Notes: generated by a model from the sequence alone, not told the origin. DNA of 64,000 nt from Eucommia ulmoides (GCA_016647705.1 CM028335.1:19570905-19634904); one strand, 5' to 3'. Positions 45,190 through 55,331 are shown, counted from the stretch's first letter. Translations and numbers: made by a program.

Positions 45190-45455
45190 CCGCCTAGGCG
45201 AATAAAACTACGCCTAGGCGAAGTTAAGTTAGTTCGACTGACTGCCTAGGCGATGGAGTAGGCTATGGATTTGGAGAACATTCTGTTGGATTTTCTCCTA
45301 GGCGAAGAAAACTTCGCCTAGGCGAGCGGCTGTCAGTAGCCCATCTTCGTCTTTTGCTGGATTTTCGCCTAGGCAATGGAATCTTCGCCTAGGCGGTCAT
45401 TCGTGAGTAATATTTTTCTATTCTCTTAGTTTCTTCACCACCTAGGCGGTGGGCC
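45190..45455. repeat. U3 array of about eight CGCCTAGGCG palindromes
   Basis: Perfect or one-mismatch copies near 45192, 45212, 45243, 45297, 45315, 45367, 45387 and 45440. Most are flanked by TT/AA so that TTCGCCTAGGCGAA forms a longer palindrome. Spacing is irregular (18-55 bp). Confidence 0.9.
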
Positions 45456-45697
45456 TGTTTCGTATTTGAGCCTCCGAGCTTGTTTATCCACCGTAACTTC
45501 GAATCGCTTTGGTTCGATCTCATCGTTTTCGCACCAGTTTCCTATCATTTTGCCCCATACACCTGATTTAGTACAAAAAGATAAAAACTTATTAAAACAT
45601 AATAAAAATAACTATAAATGTACTCGAAAACTAACAAATTCGGATTGGAAATACGTAGGTATTTTACACCTATCAGAGGCAAACAACGCCTGCACGG

Positions 45698-45773
45698 TAA
45701 AAAATAATGACGTTTAAGAAATGAAAATTCCCAAGTATTAAACACTGGCCGGGGATAGTCGCTTACCAAAAGT
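45698..45773 (-). other. last intron of the antisense gene
   Basis: On the minus strand a GTAAGCGAC donor lies after MNWHALLV and a TTTTTACCGTGCAG acceptor precedes ALFA. The intron is about 75 bp and AT-rich. Coordinates are approximate to a few bases. Confidence 0.55.
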
Positions 45774-47488
45774 GCGTGCCAATTCATGTCAGCGCAGAGC
45801 TTGGCATCTGACTTGTCGGTGAATCTCATTTTATCCGCCGGTGGCACAATTCACATCGCGAACTACGTCAGCACAGTGGCATTCTGTGTCATCGGTTGGT
45901 CTAGATGGAGCCCGATCCGGATGATCAACTCTGGTCTGTTGGCATCCCCGTGCTACTGTTCTCCTCCTGGATTGAGGTGTTAGGTCGGTTATTTTTGTGT
46001 CGGTCGGACGACGCATCAAATGTTCCTATATTCTTCTTCCCATTGTCTTTTCTGACGTGTGGGGCAGGGTCTTCCTCAGTGATATCTATCGGCGTGGCCC
46101 TCGCAGCCACCGGGGTGTCAACTCTGCTGGGCGTGGGAACAGGCCTGGCCTGGCTTGCCAGCCTCGCCTCCTCTGTCTTCGGCTCGGCCGGTGTGCTTCG
46201 GGCGGCCTGTTGAGAGTCCACGTTTCTCGTTGCCATCCGGGCTATCACAGCCAGATCCATCACTAAAAAACAAGCAAACATATAAACCCATCAACATGAA
46301 GAAAAATAAGTAAAGAAGAACGACGTGGACGGGCTCTGTGCACTTACCATTTTTTGACTCCGGGTTTAGGGTTGGCGCCAGCAGGGTCGGGTTGCTCTAG
46401 AAGTAGATATCATACAGGCACGACGTGAGCAAATGACCGATGTTTGTGAACGGCGTCTTGAGGATTATCTCCTTCTCTTGTAAGATGTCCGCGCTGGGCT
46501 GACGTTTCCTGGTCATTGAAAAAAGAAGAGAAGGTAGTCAGAATAGAAACCTAGGTAAGGGGAACAAAGTCTGAGCTAAAAACGGCTTACCCAGATCTCC
46601 CCAGTACCTCTGGATTAGAAAATCAAACGATGGCTTCTCGTCGGACTCCCAACCAGTACCTCCTAGGAAGAAGAACCCCGACTTCCACTCTTTAATGGAG
46701 TCCGGGTAGCCCTTGAGGAACTTCCGCCGGGCTGATAAATAAAACTAGCCCTTACCGTCAGGCATTGCCTTCGCCAAAAATAAAGTATGGAACAGGTCGA
46801 GGGACGACGTCACTCCCTCGACCAGGCAGATTATGGAACGACACGATAAGGTGGATACTGTTGGGAGAGAGCTGTGACGGTCATAGACCCAAATCCCAAC
46901 AGACCTCTCACACCTAGGGGTGGATGGGAAATCGCAGTCTGGCCTGTAGCTGCTGGTCGTAGACCACGATAAATCCCTTGGGTGGGTCGCATGCTCGGTC
47001 GTCCGGCCCTGCTACTCGAAGCATTACCGAGCTAAGTATCACATACTTATTATGGAGCTTGCGAACCGCTTTCTCTGAGAGCTCAGATTCTAGATCTCAT
47101 ACCGGAGCACCCCGGGGAACTGTACAAATTGATCGACGTGAAGTCGAACTCACCTGGGAAGGGTGCCCAGATATAGACGGCCTTATAGTAGCAGGGAGTG
47201 CCCTAGCCCCGGTCTCACCCGCCTCCCGACTCGTCCTCCGAGATCCATGGGACAGACCAACCGTAGGGAGTGCCCTAGCCTCGGTCTCACCCTGAGACTC
47301 CTCGGACGAAGTAGTCCACTGAACAATGGGCTCTTGTCCACCTTCTGACCAGGAGGCGAGGGGACGGGGAGAGCCGACTTCATCGCAAAGAAGCTGAGCT
47401 CCATCTGGACGCCGAGGGAGTACGTGGCTATCATGTCTATTAAAGACACGCTACTCCCCGACCAGCCGGCCTCAGAAGCAAAAGACAT

Positions 47489-47919
47489 GAAGCAGGAGAA
47501 GATAAAAATAGAAGAAAATAAGACAAGGACAGGACAAGTACTGTGCTCTAGAGGTCGGTGAGAGCTTTCGCAAAAATCTGGTGAGGAAATTCGGAGAGTG
47601 GATCACATATTTATAGGGTGCGGAGAAGTCCAAACGTCGCGTCTCATCGAGCGGCTTGCAGAACACCGATTCTCGCACCGTAGCCACGTGTCAGGCATCT
47701 GGACAGACTGACAGTCTGGCTTCCTTGAGAAGCCAAAAGGCGTATCGGACACGTCGATCTAGCTTCCAGGAGACACTAGTGGACATTCCCGACCGGACTG
47801 CGTCTTCCCGGTTCCATTAGCTGCTCTATCCTTCAGCACAGATGCTCGCTCCGTGAGGCCTAGCCGCTAAAACATCAGCGTCTCGTGTTCGACTTCCATG
47901 CAAAGGCTTGGGGGGCAAT
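47489..47919 (+). other. spacer and polypurine tract before the Tat 3' LTR
   Basis: Region between the antisense gene start and the 3' LTR; no coding sequence. It ends with GGCTTGGGGGGCAAT (47905-47919), a purine-rich tract directly before TGATATGGGTG, as expected for a Tat plus-strand primer. It also serves as the 5' flank of the antisense gene. Confidence 0.6.
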
Positions 47920-48162
47920 TGATATGGGTGAAATCGGCCTCCTTCACGTGTTCTCCACTAAGGTCATTTCCATCACGGCACCATCGCTCGTATCAGCCCG
48001 GTGTATAGGCAGCCCGGGCAGATCTGCGCTCGACAGCCCACGGAAGGTTGGGGTGCCCGACCCGGCTGTAGCGCATAAAGAAACAAGGCCAATACCTCCC
48101 TCACCCTTGATCCGAGAGTGCTCGAACCATACTGCTGGTTGGACCAAATTTCGACACCAACA
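47920..48162 (+). mobile_element. 3' LTR of Tat element 2 (short, possibly complete)
   Basis: Starts TGATATGGGTG after the polypurine tract and ends TTTCGACACCAACA before the AT-rich flank, 243 bp with TG...CA ends. The flank that follows is colinear with about 58958, where no LTR is present, so the right end of the insertion is near 48162. The 5' LTR is outside the window or lost, so completeness cannot be checked. Confidence 0.6.
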
Positions 48163-48241
48163 AAAATAATTAAAAATAAAATAAAATCATTTGATGACAA
48201 ATTATCTTTGTCGCATATTGTTTTCCTACCATTTACAATTA

Positions 48242-48270
48242 CTAGTTTAGACCCACATTTTATGCGGGTC
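48242..48270 (-). mobile_element. Helitron-like 3' terminus, copy 1
   Basis: On the minus strand a hairpin GACCCGCAT-AAA-ATGTGGGTC (one mismatch) is followed by TAAACTAG and then T. Plant Helitrons end in a short hairpin followed by CTRR inserted before T. The hairpin-to-CTAG distance is shorter than usual and the 5' TC end has not been located. Confidence 0.35.
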
Positions 48271-48678
48271 AAGTAAAAAATTTATATTACTATATAAGTT
48301 TGGTTTGAATGTTAGACATAACGTACAATTGATATGTTAATTTTATCATCCATATATTTTATGAAAATATAGCAAAAATAAATTTTAATATTAAAAATAA
48401 AAATAAAATTATAACTAAGAAAACTGTTAATGTCAATCTTTAAGGCCATTAATATTATCACTCATATTTAATTAAAAAAAAAGAAAAGTAAATGAGCTCG
48501 TTAAGGGGCTTTTCTATATTTTTAGATTACTTTTTTGTTTTTTAAATAATCTAATAGGCATTTTTATGTTGTTTAATAGATTCTATTATTTTGTTAAAAA
48601 TTATTGTAATACTCTTTTGAGCAAATGAAATTTATTAAATTTTATTTGTAATTAATACATGGAGAGGGAATTTTATTT

Positions 48679-48950
48679 GGGTTAATTATACTTTATCCTC
48701 TGTGGTTAGGCGTTTTGTGCTAGCTTTAACACCCTGTGGTATTTTCGTCACCATGTTGCCCCTTGTGGTTAGGCTTTGTTGCACTTGACCCCGTGATATA
48801 AGCTTAACTACATGGAGCAAAGTGAAAATGATGGGGGTAAAGTGCAACAAAAGCCTAACCAGAGGGGGGAAAATGGTGACGCGAATACCACAAGGGGCCA
48901 GACAAAGTACAAAACGGCCTAACCATAAGGGGATAAAGTGTGATTAACTT
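48679..48950. mobile_element. 272-bp MITE, 9-bp target-site duplication
   Basis: Ends GGGTTAATTATACTTTATCC and GGATAAAGTGTGATTAACTT form 20-bp imperfect inverted repeats. Flanks ATTTTATTT and ATTTTATTA are 9-bp near-identical duplications. Interior repeats CTGTGGTTAGGC and its complement. A Mutator-like MITE is likely. The orthologous copy is 59472-59748. Confidence 0.75.
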
Positions 48951-49084
48951 ATTTTATTAAATGGTTGGAGCACCACTTTTACCATTAAAATTAAAATGAG
49001 TCACCACGTGCAAGCCCATATTGGGAAAATACTACTTATATATTTATTATTTAAGATAAACTCAAATACATATTCTCTTACTAC

Positions 49085-49350
49085 ATCAATTGCAACATAA
49101 TAAATGGGAGGATGCAAATATTACTACCTAGCAACAATATTAATAGCCACATAATGAATGGAGGAATGCAAATGTTACTGCCTAACGACAATGTTAATAG
49201 CAACAAAATGAATGGGGAGATGTAAATGTTTTTGTACATCAACAATGTCAACAACATAATGAATGAGGGATGTAAATGTTACTATACAACAACAATGTAA
49301 ACAACAACATAATAAATAAAGAGACGTTAATGTTACTGTACAACAAATAA
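49085..49350. repeat. minisatellite of about 55-60 bp, five units
   Basis: Units share AACATAATGAATGGGAGGATG, GCAAATGTTACTG and TACAACAACAATGT. The same array occurs at 59945-60215. Confidence 0.85.
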
Positions 49351-50249
49351 TTACCATATTTCAATTTTATTTTTTTTCTAAATTTAAATGGTTACGTGGG
49401 TATAAGAATTAATTAGTAATGGGCTTTGAGGCCACGATAAACTACCCTCAATTATAATGAAAACAATCACGAACCATATATATGGGTAAGTTCCCCTTCG
49501 GCATTTTGAAAACCTACAACGATATTCTGGGTCATTTGAAAAATATCTCATCACCCCCTTCATTTCATGTTAAATATAAAATTACTTATTTGTCCTTGTT
49601 ACTATACTATTAAAAAATTAATTAAAACTACCCAATAAAAAAATTACTCATATAACCCTCTTAAAAGAATTAAAATTTTGAACAAATTTAAATTTTGAAT
49701 TTAAATTTTTTTATGTAATACATTTTCAATTCCAATTTTTCTTTTATTACTTTTCGAATCAATTGTTGGTTACTACACATTTTTTAGTATTTAAAGAGTA
49801 CTTGGTACTGAATTTTTTAAATTTGAAATTATTATAAGAATTAAATATTATTAGTTTATGTAATACATTTTTCAATTCTTTTTTTAATTACTTTTGGGAT
49901 CAAATGATGGTTTGTTATAGGTTTTTTTTAGTACTTAGAGAGAACTTGCTACTGATTTGTTAAAATTTAAAATTATTCTAAACTAAATATTTTTTATTTA
50001 CAAAATTTAGTTACAATTTATATATAAACTATTTAATTTAGTTACATTTTCTTTTTCAATTTTTGATTAATTTTTTGGCGAAATTTTCACATGAGGCTTT
50101 ATTTAGTAATATTTTCGCTCCAATTAAAAAACAATCGGCATGCGGATTTTTTAATTGTTATTTTTTACTCTTTATTATGTTTGTACTTTTTTTTATCTCA
50201 TTTTTTATATGAAATTATTTGCTTATAGTTTATTTATATCTCCCATTAC

Positions 50250-50500
50250 CGTCAAGCCACGTTGTTCGCCGTCGTTTGTCAAGCCATCTCCCGCCCTAGC
50301 GTCTCTTAAAGCATCACTTCGCGGCGACGTCCTCGTATCAGCTCCCAGCGGAGGCGGCCCTAGTAGCAGCTCAAACCACCGGCATCCCTCAAACTAGCTC
50401 CTAGGGGTGGCGTCCTCGTAGCCACTCCAACCGCCGGCTCATTGTAGAAGCTCTATCCATTGACGTCCCTCATAGCAGCCCAATTTTAGTGAGGTGTATT
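50250..50500 (+). other. GC-rich island with open frame, copy 1
   Basis: A locally GC-rich segment containing PSFVKPSPALASLKASLRGD and APSGGGPSSSSNHRHPSN on the plus strand (frame 50155-50397). The second copy (60950-61282) keeps a similar frame with indel-free but altered residues. It could be the 5' exon of a captured gene; I do not recognise it. Confidence 0.35.
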
Positions 50501-50569
50501 GAATTTCAGAGGTAAACAAAGGTAAATAAAATCCTAGCTACTAATTTTCGAGATTTGTATGGAATTTCC

Positions 50570-50990
50570 CTATTTTTTATAGACATTTGTTATATTTGAG
50601 TTCTTGAAATTGTTATTGTATGTAAAACATCCACCCTTCAAGTCATGTTTTGGATTACTATTTTCATCCAAGACTTTTGTCATGTTTGAGTTCTTAAAGT
50701 TGTTACTATACAACAAAAATCCACCATTCAAGTTAAGCTTTTAATTACTATTATCTTCCATGACATTTTTTATGTTTGAGTTCTTGAAATTGTTATTGCA
50801 TAGAAAATATTCACAATTCAAGTCAAATTTTCGATTACCATTATCTTTCATGACATTTGTGATGTTTGAGTTCTTGAAATTATTACTGTACAACAAAAAT
50901 TCACTATTCATGTCAAGTTTTTGATTACTATTATCTTCCATGACATTTATTGTTTGTGTTCTTGAAATTGTTACTGTACAACAAAATTTT
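50570..50990. repeat. minisatellite of about 90 bp, five units
   Basis: Units share ATGACATTTGTTATGTTTGA, GTTCTTGAAATTGTTACTGT and ACAACAAAAATCCACCATTC. The minus-strand frame 50741-50941 only translates these. Second copy at 61430-61855. Confidence 0.9.
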
Positions 50991-51216
50991 GAGAAAAGGG
51001 TTACTGCAAACTAAGATCACGACATTCCAATGCTTAGTGTAGGCTTAATTGATTTTTTCTTGGATTTTGTTTTGACGAATTTGCCAAGCTTTGATTTGGT
51101 TATGCTATTTTGAGGCAATTTTTTGCATTATTGGGAACAATTTAAAAATGGGTCTTGTCGGATTGTAAGAGACTATAATGTTCCTAATAAACACACACTT
51201 GGGAAGAAATGTAATT

Positions 51217-52065
51217 CGTCATATTGGACGTTACTGACATTCGCATTGGAGCATGGGACATTGAAGCTCTACAATTCGCTACCGGTCGTAGTTCGATGAT
51301 CCATATTTTGAGAACGCCAATCTTATAGTAATATTTTATATGTTTTGCGCATGTATTCGTTGTGAGTTGATACTAATAGATCTATAATGCCTGTTGCCTG
51401 AATATGAAAAACTTGTTGTAAAGTGACAATTGCTTAATTAATGTGTTTTCAACATTGTCTCTGTACAACAACATTCATATCCGTATCTCAGAACTCCCCC
51501 CTTTGTTGCTAGTTCATTTGTTGTTGTACAACAATATTTACACCCTCTCCCCATCACTCGTTGTTGTCGTACATCGACATTTGCCCCCCAAGTCATATAT
51601 TATATGCTATTATTTTTATTGTCAGTGTTCAATAATCACTTGTGATTTCGTGGTTTCCAAATTTTAGAAGGAATATATTGCAGACTACTATAATTGGTAT
51701 GCGATTGATTCGAGCGCGTCGATGCAAGAAAGATCAATATCATTAGAGTTAGTTTGGCAAACAACTTAGCAAAAGAACTACCGATAAGTGACATTTTGGA
51801 TTTCTATTCACTTTTTGAATATATGCGTGGACATATTAAAATGTTGTATATTTTTTTGGTAGGCCTGAATATGGAGCAATTGTTACGTATTTAGTAAGGC
51901 AATTCGTACTTGGGCGATAAGTGAAAATCAAGCGCATAGGCAATAGGGGAATATCAACTATGGAAAGGTCATAACTTATTAAGGATATAATGAATGACAA
52001 ATATGGTCATTGGGTCTTTGATACATCTTACGCACAAAGCATGCAGTTAAATACAATGAGTAGGA
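51217..52065 (+). pseudogene. split exon-like frames, copy 1 (degenerate)
   Basis: Counterpart of 62051-62690. WTLLTFALEHGTLKLYNSL appears near 51220-51280 with Tyr in place of the His before Trp (SYW versus SHW). Exon-like sequence YIADYYNWYAIDSSASMQER follows after TTTTAG at about 51668. The last exon (from about 51868) has PEYGAIVTYLVRQFVLGR and then TAA where copy 2 has CAA. Product unassigned. Confidence 0.4.
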
Positions 52066-52699
52066 TGACACTATATTTTCATTCATGTTTTGTTAATTCT
52101 TAAGAAACACATGTTTCATGGGATTATTGGTTCCAACTTTTGTTATGTTAATTTAATTTACCAAAAACATATTTATTTTTTTCTTAGGGATGGGCATAAT
52201 ATTTAGACGATATGTTTCGTGATTAATTCCCTTTCTCTCGGTGGCTTCCCTGTTACGTTCGAATCAAGGTGCATAAAATGTTGTGGATGATTGTGACTTT
52301 AATGATAAAAATTTCCATAGTTGTTCTGTAGCCAAAACAAAAAACCATAAGGGTTTACATTTTAATGCAAACAACGTTAAAATATTGAATATATATTCAG
52401 ATTTATTAATTGCTTGGACAGCTGCAACAAAAGAAATATATTCTCAACTCTACAAGAAAAAAAAGGCTTTTTATAACGCTTAGTAAATATAATTCATCTC
52501 ATTTTTTTAATAAACCTTGATTGTGACAACGTGAATAAGATATAATCTCGCTTAAAATTTAGTATGTGACAAAAAATATTTTTTATCTCACTATTTTATT
52601 AAACCGTGATAATAAGTTGAAGGTTTTATCACAGTTATTACTTACAACTGGTATTAATTGGTGTTTAAGGCTAAACTTAAACCCCCGAAAAAAAAGGCA

Positions 52700-53110
52700 C
52701 AATGAAACTTCGTGTTCCCGCTCCCCATCTAAATCCCCTTCCGCCTTTTCGTTCGCACTTACATCGTTCTCTCACGATCTCTTCATTCTCTACCCTAGAG
52801 TCGTTGCTGAACCCTAGTAGTCGAATCCTCTCTCTCTCGATCTTCAAATCGCTGAGATTTGTCCATCACCGTCGCCAAGTCTTCAGCCTTCATCATCTTC
52901 ACCCTTCACTTCGTTCTCTTTTCTCCGTCCGTCGCCATCATCGTCTTCCCAGGTCATCACCATCGTTGTCTTCTCTAGCCCCTCTCGATCTCAAGGTCGC
53001 TTTCCTCTTCTTTCACATAGTTTTGTATCCAAGGCTCCAAGCCTCCCATTGCATATCCAATCGCACGATCTTGTAGCAAAAACACCAAATTCAAGTAACG
53101 ATTCGAACAA
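52700..53110 (+). other. captured 5'UTR-like segment in the second CACTA element
   Basis: CT- and TC-rich sequence (CTCTCTCTCGATC, TCGCCATCATCGTC) of higher GC content than its surroundings, ending with a CTAGGTTTAATG stretch. The plus frame 52702-53076 is Arg/Ser/Leu/His-rich and unrecognised. The same segment recurs in the third CACTA copy (63310-63780). Its source gene is unknown; it could be the 5' part of the gamma-tubulin gene, but nothing shows this directly. Confidence 0.4.
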
Positions 53111-53398
53111 TACTCCCTCAATCTCTCCCGTATTTGCTAGGTTTAATGTTTTTTTATTTTTTATTTAGGTTGTGTAGATTTTTTGTGGAATTAGGTTTTT
53201 TGAATTAGAAATTTGTTTTCCATTCAGTTTTCCCCATATTTGTCATATATCATTCCACAATTGTTCATTTGTGCATACGATTGAAATGTTATGCTCTCTG
53301 TCTGTTCTGCAGTTGTCATCTCTCTTGATTCATTCTAGATTTTCTTAGGATTGAAGCAATCTGGTAAGTCTTTTAATTATTATTGTTTAATGTATATT

Positions 53399-53469
53399 AA
53401 ACAATCTGACCAAAACAACACAAATTTCAACCCATCGAATTGTACACAAACACACATAGAGATATGTAC

Positions 53470-53513
<44 letters not shown>

Positions 53514-53578
53514 ATCTCTATGTGTGTTTGTGTACAATTCGATGGGTTGAAATTTGTGTTGATTTGGTTAGATTTTTT
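53399..53578. mobile_element. fold-back MITE-like element with about 75-bp arms
   Basis: CAACACAAATTTCAACCCAT and the next 30 bases through TAGAGAT (53417-53463) are matched by the exact reverse complement at 53513-53561. Less perfect pairing extends to AATCTGACCAAAA on the left and TTTGGTTAGATTT on the right. The loop is a (TA)n(TG)n tract. The frame 53351-53623 only translates it. Confidence 0.8.
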
Positions 53579-53764
53579 AAAAAGCTCGAGAAAGCATTTT
53601 TTGATGAAACAGAGTTGTTTTGAGGTGAAATTCTTTGAAACATAGCTTGCAAAAATCTGGTAATTAATAACAAAAAACGTGAGCTATTTGTTTCCTTGAT
53701 TTTCATTGAAGCATCTAGTCATAGTTACCTCTAAACAAATTAGCGGTTTTGGTGATCCTTGCAG

Positions 53765-53960
53765 CAAGTTAAACAAATTAGGGCCTAATTTTACTAAAAC
53801 AAGTTCTCTAGTTTTTACGGTAATGTCAGCAAGCACAACGACTCGGTGTTATTTGGGATACGTGAACAATGACTTGGTTGGTCTTCTTGCTTCTTCGATT
53901 CCTACGCCAAGGTGCCATTTCTTGATGACAGGATATACACCACTAACAGTGGAGAGCCAT
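53765..53960 (+). pseudogene. captured gamma-tubulin exon 1 of 2
   Basis: After a CTTGCAG acceptor the frame reads [20 protein letters not shown], then [20 protein letters not shown], then [21 protein letters not shown], and ends at a GTAAAAG donor at 53961. This is the gamma-tubulin segment around [20 protein letters not shown], with substitutions (for example CYLGYV for RYPGYM). The frame is open. Gamma-tubulin nucleates microtubules; this internal fragment of under 70 residues cannot do so. Confidence 0.92.
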
Positions 53961-54413
53961 GTAAAAGCTTTAACCCCACTACGGTCTATAATATCTTCAT
54001 TACTAATTTTTTTGGTGGTGGTGAGAGGGGGGTTGTCTTGATCTCTTTGCTACTTAGTTGAAGTTTCTAAAATTTATTGTCAGAAACTTCTTTGACCTTG
54101 CCTGTTTGGATAGGTTTGGGATCATATAACCAAAACAATAAAGTAAGGGAAGAAAATGTCAACTGCATGGTAGATGCAAATGAAACAATTTGGTCCGATT
54201 TTCTCTTTCCAAGGATTCAGCTGATATGGTTTTGCTAAACCACACAAACTAGCCTCTATCTGCCTCTAATTTTTGTTTTCCAAGGATAGTTGCATATATT
54301 TAGAGAATCTAGAGATAGTTATGTCCCACTACAACGTAAAAATTTGAAGCGGGGGATATGCTACTTTTGGAGGATTAAAGCTGCTGTCTAATATACAAAT
54401 GTCTTTTCGACAG

Positions 54414-54467
54414 GCTAATGTGATTCGTAAAACTACTGTGCTTGATGTGATGAGAATACTTCTACAG
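54414..54467 (+). pseudogene. captured gamma-tubulin exon 2 of 2
   Basis: Following a TTTTCGACAG acceptor, 18 codons read ANVIRKTTVLDVMRILLQ before a GCAAGT donor. It continues the gamma-tubulin order TPLTVERQ-ANVIRKTTVLDVMRRLLQ exactly; only Arg to Ile differs. The intron between the exons is retained, so capture was from genomic DNA. Confidence 0.92.
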
Positions 54468-55331
54468 GCAAGTGAGACATTTTATATTGAATTATTTCGA
54501 TGAAGCCTGCATAGGAATCTCATAACATAGGCAATTTTTTATTTTTTTGAACTGCAAGTTTATTTTGTAGCTGCAAGTTTATCTTTCTTAGCCATTCTTT
54601 TTTTAAGTTGCTAGTGTATTTTTTAACTTACTGTTTTTTTAGCTGCAAGGCTTTATTTTTGAATCACCTGATGGCAAAAGCTAGTTGAACGTCATCTTTG
54701 GATGCTCTATGACCAAGATATTGGCAGATTAGTTCACCACAAGTTAGTTATTTTTATTTGTTTTATACTTGATACAAATATTACGTTTTAGACATTTATA
54801 TTTATAGAAATTCAACTTTATGATTTTTGTATTAAAGATAATGTTGCTTGTGTTTTTTATGTTGATGTAGAATTCTTATACCATGCCAAATTCATTTTTA
54901 GTTATTTTTTTATAGTATTTTCATAAAATTGTGTGTGTGTTTTTTTTTTTTTTTTTTAATATAGATATGAGAAACTATCATTGTTTTTATATGTGATAGA
55001 AAATAGGATAAACATCGCGGTTTGTTAGAAAACTGATATCAATATTGTCCATTAATCACGTTTGTTTTTTTTTTTGTTTTTTTTTTTTTTTTGAATTTCA
55101 TCACATATACATGATCTTTCAATCATAATTGAAAACCGATATATTAGATGGACTACCTATCTTGTTTTTTAACTTTTGATAAAAAAATATACCATCTCGG
55201 TTTTTAACAATGTTAAAACATCTACTTTTAGTCACACCGCATACTATCACGGTCAGGTTTGGTACCAAAAATTGTGATAAAAAGCTTTTTATGACGGTTT
55301 TTAACCATGATAAAAAGCTTTTTTCTTGTAG

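Larger units (their letters stand above)
43989..45675 (-). mobile_element. solo LTR in the last exon of the antisense gene
   Basis: The outer end ATTTTACACCTATCA matches the LTRs ending at 2806 and 39723. The inner part (AAGTATACGAGGTCTAAGTTT) matches LTR 38228 onward. AAGGC at 43984-43988 and GAGGC at 45676-45680 form the 5-bp duplication, and removing the LTR restores the coding frame from ALFA to LPVSLEV. The left terminal dinucleotide is damaged (GTAAAAC instead of TGTAAAAC). A TATA box at 45129-45137 is preceded by an array of CGCCTAGGCG palindromes. With no internal region present, this is a solo LTR formed by LTR-LTR recombination. Confidence 0.85.
43569..47488 (-). pseudogene. intron-containing antisense gene of Tat element 2
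   Basis: The minus strand starts at ATG 47488 (MSFASEAGWSGSSVSLIDMI). Next come LHNKYVILSSVMLRVAGPDD and GFIVVYDQQLQARLRF (about 46950-47080), QLSPNSIHLIVSFHNL, then FLKGYPDSIKEWKSGFFFLG and FDFLIQRYWGDL, the plant 'gypsy-type transposon' domain. A GGTAAGCC donor near 46593 and an acceptor before ETSAQRGHLTRE... flank a short intron; the next exon has KTPFTNIGHLLTSCLYDIYF. A further donor (GGTAAGTGC, near 46347) leads to an exon with MATRNVDSQQAARSTPAEPK. The last exon (43569-43988) is a coiled coil (RLREEKEAAEEKAEEPRRFE). The last intron lies between MNWHALLV and ALFALPVSL. Stops and shifts are present. A solo LTR interrupts the last exon. Confidence 0.65.
52448..55331 (+). mobile_element. 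Pack-type CACTA transposon, 2.88 kb, with gamma-tubulin cargo
   Basis: Left end CTCTACAAGAAAA (second base changed from CACTA) and right end TTTCTTGTAGTG form the inverted repeats, flanked by CAA on both sides (52445-52447 and 55332-55334). Subterminal sequence and the 3' block match the element at 31937-35119, whereas the cargo is different: a CT-rich 5'UTR-like segment (52700-53100), a fold-back element and two gamma-tubulin exons (53765-53960, 54414-54467). No transposase. Confidence 0.9.

Noticed and set aside
45831..46266. Overlapping plus frames in the 46-kb region
   Set aside because: They oppose the antisense-gene exon with MATRNVDSQQAARS, which is supported by splice sites and context.
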